NCBI GenBank assembly: GCA_015852425.1
Contig: JAAAIG010000081.1
Coordinates: 39,942-73,994, forward strand
Length of the DNA: 34,053 nucleotides
Source of the DNA: Gryganskiella cystojenkinii
Lineage: Eukaryota; Mortierellomycota; Mortierellomycetes; Mortierellales; Mortierellaceae
Reading direction: 5' to 3'
A program made the translations under genes and the position numbers. How positions within the stretch are numbered: position 1 is the first letter of the stretch; the number at the start of each line of letters is the position of its first letter. Shown here in pieces: positions 31,311-34,053 of this stretch. The notes below the pieces were generated by a model, which searched no databases, had not been told where the DNA came from, and was given only the letters and a program-made list of their open reading frames with translations.

Positions 31311-32328
31311 AACAAAAATAAAAAGGAGGGTTATATCAATGTTCTAATTTGAAGGGGAACAGCTCAAGACTTCGTAAGGGAAGCAGGAAAAGGGAGAGAC
31401 GAAATTGGGGCAGGGAAAAGGCTTACTGTTACCAGGGTAAATTGGATGTAGCTAGCGATGTTCCAAGCGCAAGTGAAGGCCTAAGAGTAGGCGGAATCCT
31501 ATCAAAGGCGAGTATCCATCTTGTAATATCTCAAAAGTGGATGGGATCGACTAAGGACGTATTACTCGACAGGGAGACAAGATAAATATAAGCGCCGGGT
31601 ACTACCATAAAGCTGAGAACCGCGGCTCAGTAACGAGAGGAGGTGGAACCAAACACAGCTCAGAGCGGTAGAGATATCGACCGCACCTTAAGAGACTAAG
31701 CGAGCGGTTGATGGACAAACATATTGTGACCGATGATGAATGACTTAAATGACAATAGCTCGACAACCGGAAAGGTGTCGACACGGTTTGAAAATCATGT
31801 TAGAATCTGGGACGGTGGAACAAACGTTATGATCGTTAAGGTTGCCTTGAGGACGACCTCGATATCGACGATTGAAGCAGATGTTTGACGATTGTTTCAA
31901 CTATTTTAACTATGATATTATGGATGGATAAGGTCTTGGAACAGTAGTTCCGGGGGGAGAGGTTCAACGCAGCATAATTGTCGTTGCAACGGCGGACTGT
32001 AGAAGAGAGGGATTGGCGGCTACTTTTTTTTTTTTTTTGGCGGTAAAAAAATAACTAGTGCTAGTCCGTCAGTTCATACTTGAAACGGAGCAATTTAACA
32101 ATCTGCGGTACAATGACAGACATGGACTCGACTCTCCAGCGCGAAATCTGTGATCACGTTGGAGATGACAGTGCAGATAATGATCGCAGAGTGGAGATTT
32201 TAGACATGTGCAAACCAAGTGGCGGATAAAATTGATCCAAGCCGAGGCCATGGCAAAGTTAGTGTGCATGTAAAAGTCATTTATTACTACGTGGAATAAA
32301 CTCAAACATCTCCCCAAAAGTCTTTGAT
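31311..32328. other. Gene-free region
   Basis: About 1 kb without a supported gene. It contains a T-run at about 32023-32038 and many short frames with no family resemblance. The right end is the 3' flank of the minus-strand secreted-protein gene. Confidence 0.5.
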
Positions 32329-33135
32329 TTATGGGTGCACTCCACAAACGCCCTTAAAACAGGTATCCTGGCAGTCATCAGAACTGCTGCAGCAGGCTCT
32401 AGTGGGACCTTTACCAGTCTTCTTGCCTCTATATCCAGAAGTGCAAGTGGGCTTGGGGGCGGCAGTGGTAACAGTCTTCGCGGTAGATCTGATCACTGTG
32501 GTTGCGATCGTAGGGATGGCAGAGGCGGTAGTTACAATAGGTCCGGTAGCAACAGTAGTCGAGTTGGTAATGGGAATTGCACTGGTGGCTGGCATGGAGG
32601 AGGTTGAGGGTGTGGCGAGGGTAGTTGGAAGTTTGGTAGGGCAAGCACTGGGCGCGACAGAGCTTGTTGTCGTGTTGCTTACGGGGAGAGGAGGAATAAC
32701 ATCACCCTTGAGACCGTAGTAGTTTGAAGCAGCACAGTTGTAAACCTGCATGGGATATGTAACGCATTTCTCTGCATCGGTAAACGAGTATTCATCCATC
32801 TTGGAGCAAGGGATTTGACCCTTGTGGGTATATTTTGGCTGTGGACCCGTGGACGTGACATAGCTCAGTCCTGGGTTTGCAATATCAGCGGCCACAACGA
32901 CAGGGTCATAGTAGGAATCGGCAAAAAGGATCGAACCTTTGCCGTCCGGCAAATAACTGATGGCACAGCCTCCAGTTTTCTCGTAATTGGAAGGGACTTG
33001 AGAGTCGACGACTTTGATGCACATGCGCGAAAATTGGTTACCACGGCTATCTGTACCAAAACCGAGTTCGGCCTGCCAGTAGTAAGCAGTGGCCAAGTTG
33101 GCAATGGCAGCCAGAGTCAAGAGTCGTCTAAACAT
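32329..33135 (-). CDS. Secreted Ser/Thr-rich protein with C-terminal Cys motif
   Basis: This is one exon of 268 residues. I choose ATG 33135 over the upstream in-frame ATG at 33177, because it starts a clean signal peptide (MFRRLLTLAAIANLATA). The mature N-terminal domain (about 18-155) has five cysteines and many aromatic residues. A Ser/Thr/Pro linker (about 156-225) follows, probably O-mannosylated. The last 38 residues hold six cysteines (231, 248, 249, 255, 259, 264), giving C-x16-CC-x5-C-x3-C-x4-C, a small disulfide-bonded or knottin-like module. No TM helix or GPI signal is evident, so it is probably released or wall-bound. I recognise no named family. A TATA element lies 174 bp upstream. 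Confidence 0.75.
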   Translation of the reverse strand: MFRRLLTLAAIANLATAYYWQAELGFGTDSRGNQFSRMCIKVVDSQVPSNYEKTGGCAISYLPDGKGSILFADSYYDPVVVAADIANPGLSYVTSTGPQPKYTHKGQIPCSKMDEYSFTDAEKCVTYPMQVYNCAASNYYGLKGDVIPPLPVSNTTTSSVAPSACPTKLPTTLATPSTSSMPATSAIPITNSTTVATGPIVTTASAIPTIATTVIRSTAKTVTTAAPKPTCTSGYRGKKTGKGPTRACCSSSDDCQDTCFKGVCGVHP

Positions 33136-33308
33136 TTTCGCTTGAATGAGGAATGATTGCAGGAGTGGGACAAACAAAGAGAAAGGAAAGAGTCAATTTA
33201 GAATCGACCTATGTGACTTTTGTTAACTGTGGCAGAGAAGGACAAATACCTGGAAGTACGAAAAAACAGATGGGGTGGTGTCGAGCAGCAAACGATGGCT
33301 GATCAGTT

Positions 33309-33316
33309 CTTATATA
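33309..33316 (-). promoter_or_regulatory. TATA box of the secreted-protein gene
   Basis: The minus strand reads TATATAAG inside an AT-rich stretch, about 174 bp upstream of the start codon at 33135. It is the only textbook TATA element I noticed before a gene in this window. Confidence 0.5.
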
Positions 33317-34053
33317 CAAATATTTTCGCCCTTTTTGAGAGCATCGGTCGCAAACAAATACCGAGCTCTGTCGCTCCTAATATCCCCTCATGCTCATAAG
33401 AAGAAATCAGACGGCTTTAGCTGCTGCATAAACAGAATGGCCACTGCTGCTGGAGGCGGAGTGAATCAATTTCAGAGCAGTAGCGGCAGGTCAACACTTG
33501 GAGGCGCCATTGGTTCCCACCGTGCCTCAAATCTTAATATTCTCAAGAACGCACACAACAGCCCTCAGATGCAACTTTTTTTGGACTTTATCATCAAATC
33601 TTAATACTTTCTCAAGAGCAACCACAACTGCAGCAGGCGCGACCTTTATTCACACCGACCCTTTTTGGGATTCACCAGGTATTGACACCCGAACCCTAAA
33701 ATCCCTTAAACAAACTCTAAACATCATCCGGGATCCAGGTCCCGGATGATGGTAAGAACCGTCTCCCCATATTGAAATTCTACTAAGTAAACCGTGAATT
33801 TCGATTCAGAGTCGTTTATGAATTGGAACGGTGTTTTTGTACTAGTACTGCACATGCGAGAACATGAACAAAAATCGCAAAGCGAGAATCCGAAAAAACA
33901 TGGCGCCCCACAGAAAGGAACTCTCTCTTTCGCGATATTTGTACGCAATAAAAATACCCCATTAAATTTATTGTGCCTTTCATCCAAAAGTGACCTTGTG
34001 ATTTTATTATATTCGGACCCTGATTATTATTATTATGTTTTGCCTCAATGCAG
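33317..34053. other. Right-edge region without a supported gene
   Basis: Open frames of up to about 110 codons exist on both strands but show no known domain. The stretch includes the hairpin at 33722-33751 and a short ATT microsatellite near 34024-34036. Confidence 0.45.
33722..33751. repeat. Perfect 12-bp inverted repeat (hairpin, 6-base loop)
   Basis: The arms CATCATCCGGGA and TCCCGGATGATG are exact reverse complements, separated by TCCAGG. Symmetry ends at the arm borders, so it is not the junction of two longer terminal repeats. The role is unknown; it could be a transposon-end hairpin or a structured RNA element. Confidence 0.75.

Noticed and set aside
33691..33705. CCCTAAA-like interstitial telomere sequence
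   Set aside because: Only one imperfect unit and a degenerate neighbour; no tandem array.
33722..33760. Helitron 3' terminus
   Set aside because: A hairpin is present, but no CTRR end is found within about 12 bases on either side.

Overview
The window looks like nuclear DNA of an early-diverging filamentous fungus, most likely Mortierellomycotina (Mortierella and relatives). The reasons are: multi-exon genes with GTAAGN, GTATGT or GTACGT donors and mostly TAG acceptors; pyrimidine-rich leaders before start codons; Ser/Thr-rich single-pass surface proteins; fungal families such as a Pfa4-type palmitoyltransferase and an Iml2/TTC39 protein; and a two-module ACT-domain protein of the CASTOR type. 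The lineage call is inference. No rRNA, tRNA or CRISPR was seen.

Left part (1-11.5 kb). A secreted or anchored Cys-rich type I membrane protein lies at 698-1720 (+). A five-exon CASTOR-like arginine-sensor homologue follows at 4165-7353 (+); its ligand-pocket residues and GATOR2-contact-like residues appear conserved. A second type I membrane protein (7961-10928, -) is convergent to it and is best read as three exons with one long intron.

Middle (11.5-25.7 kb). A long minus-strand chain of open exons runs from 21214 down to 11534. It starts with a four-TM membrane module, passes through acidic, His-rich, Pro-rich and Gly-rich low-complexity sequence, and ends in an Iml2/TTC39 tetratricopeptide protein. 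The frames match across every junction, so a single polypeptide of about 2.9 kaa is possible; two genes remain the alternative. A type II membrane PC-esterase-like (Pmr5/TBL-type) protein follows at 21833-24944 (-). It is divergently paired, across 216 bp, with an intronless bacterial-looking GNAT acetyltransferase (25161-25679, +).

Right part (25.7-34 kb). This part is gene-poor and decayed: a small zinc-knuckle-like ORF, a broken ORF, a P-loop fragment resembling Crinkler-type NTPases, and a degraded Crypton/Ndc10-type recombinase remnant with a GCR1_C-like end. Two intact genes sit among these: a PFA4-type DHHC palmitoyltransferase (28135-29533, -) and a secreted Cys-rich protein with a TATA box (32329-33135, -). 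A perfect 12-bp hairpin lies near the right edge.

Functionally, the intact genes concern the cell surface and wall (two type I surface proteins, the PC-esterase, PFA4, the secreted protein), nutrient sensing (CASTOR-like) and lipid or aggregate handling (Iml2). They share no evident pathway or operon-like arrangement. All splice sites are my reading of the sequence and have not been confirmed with RNA data.
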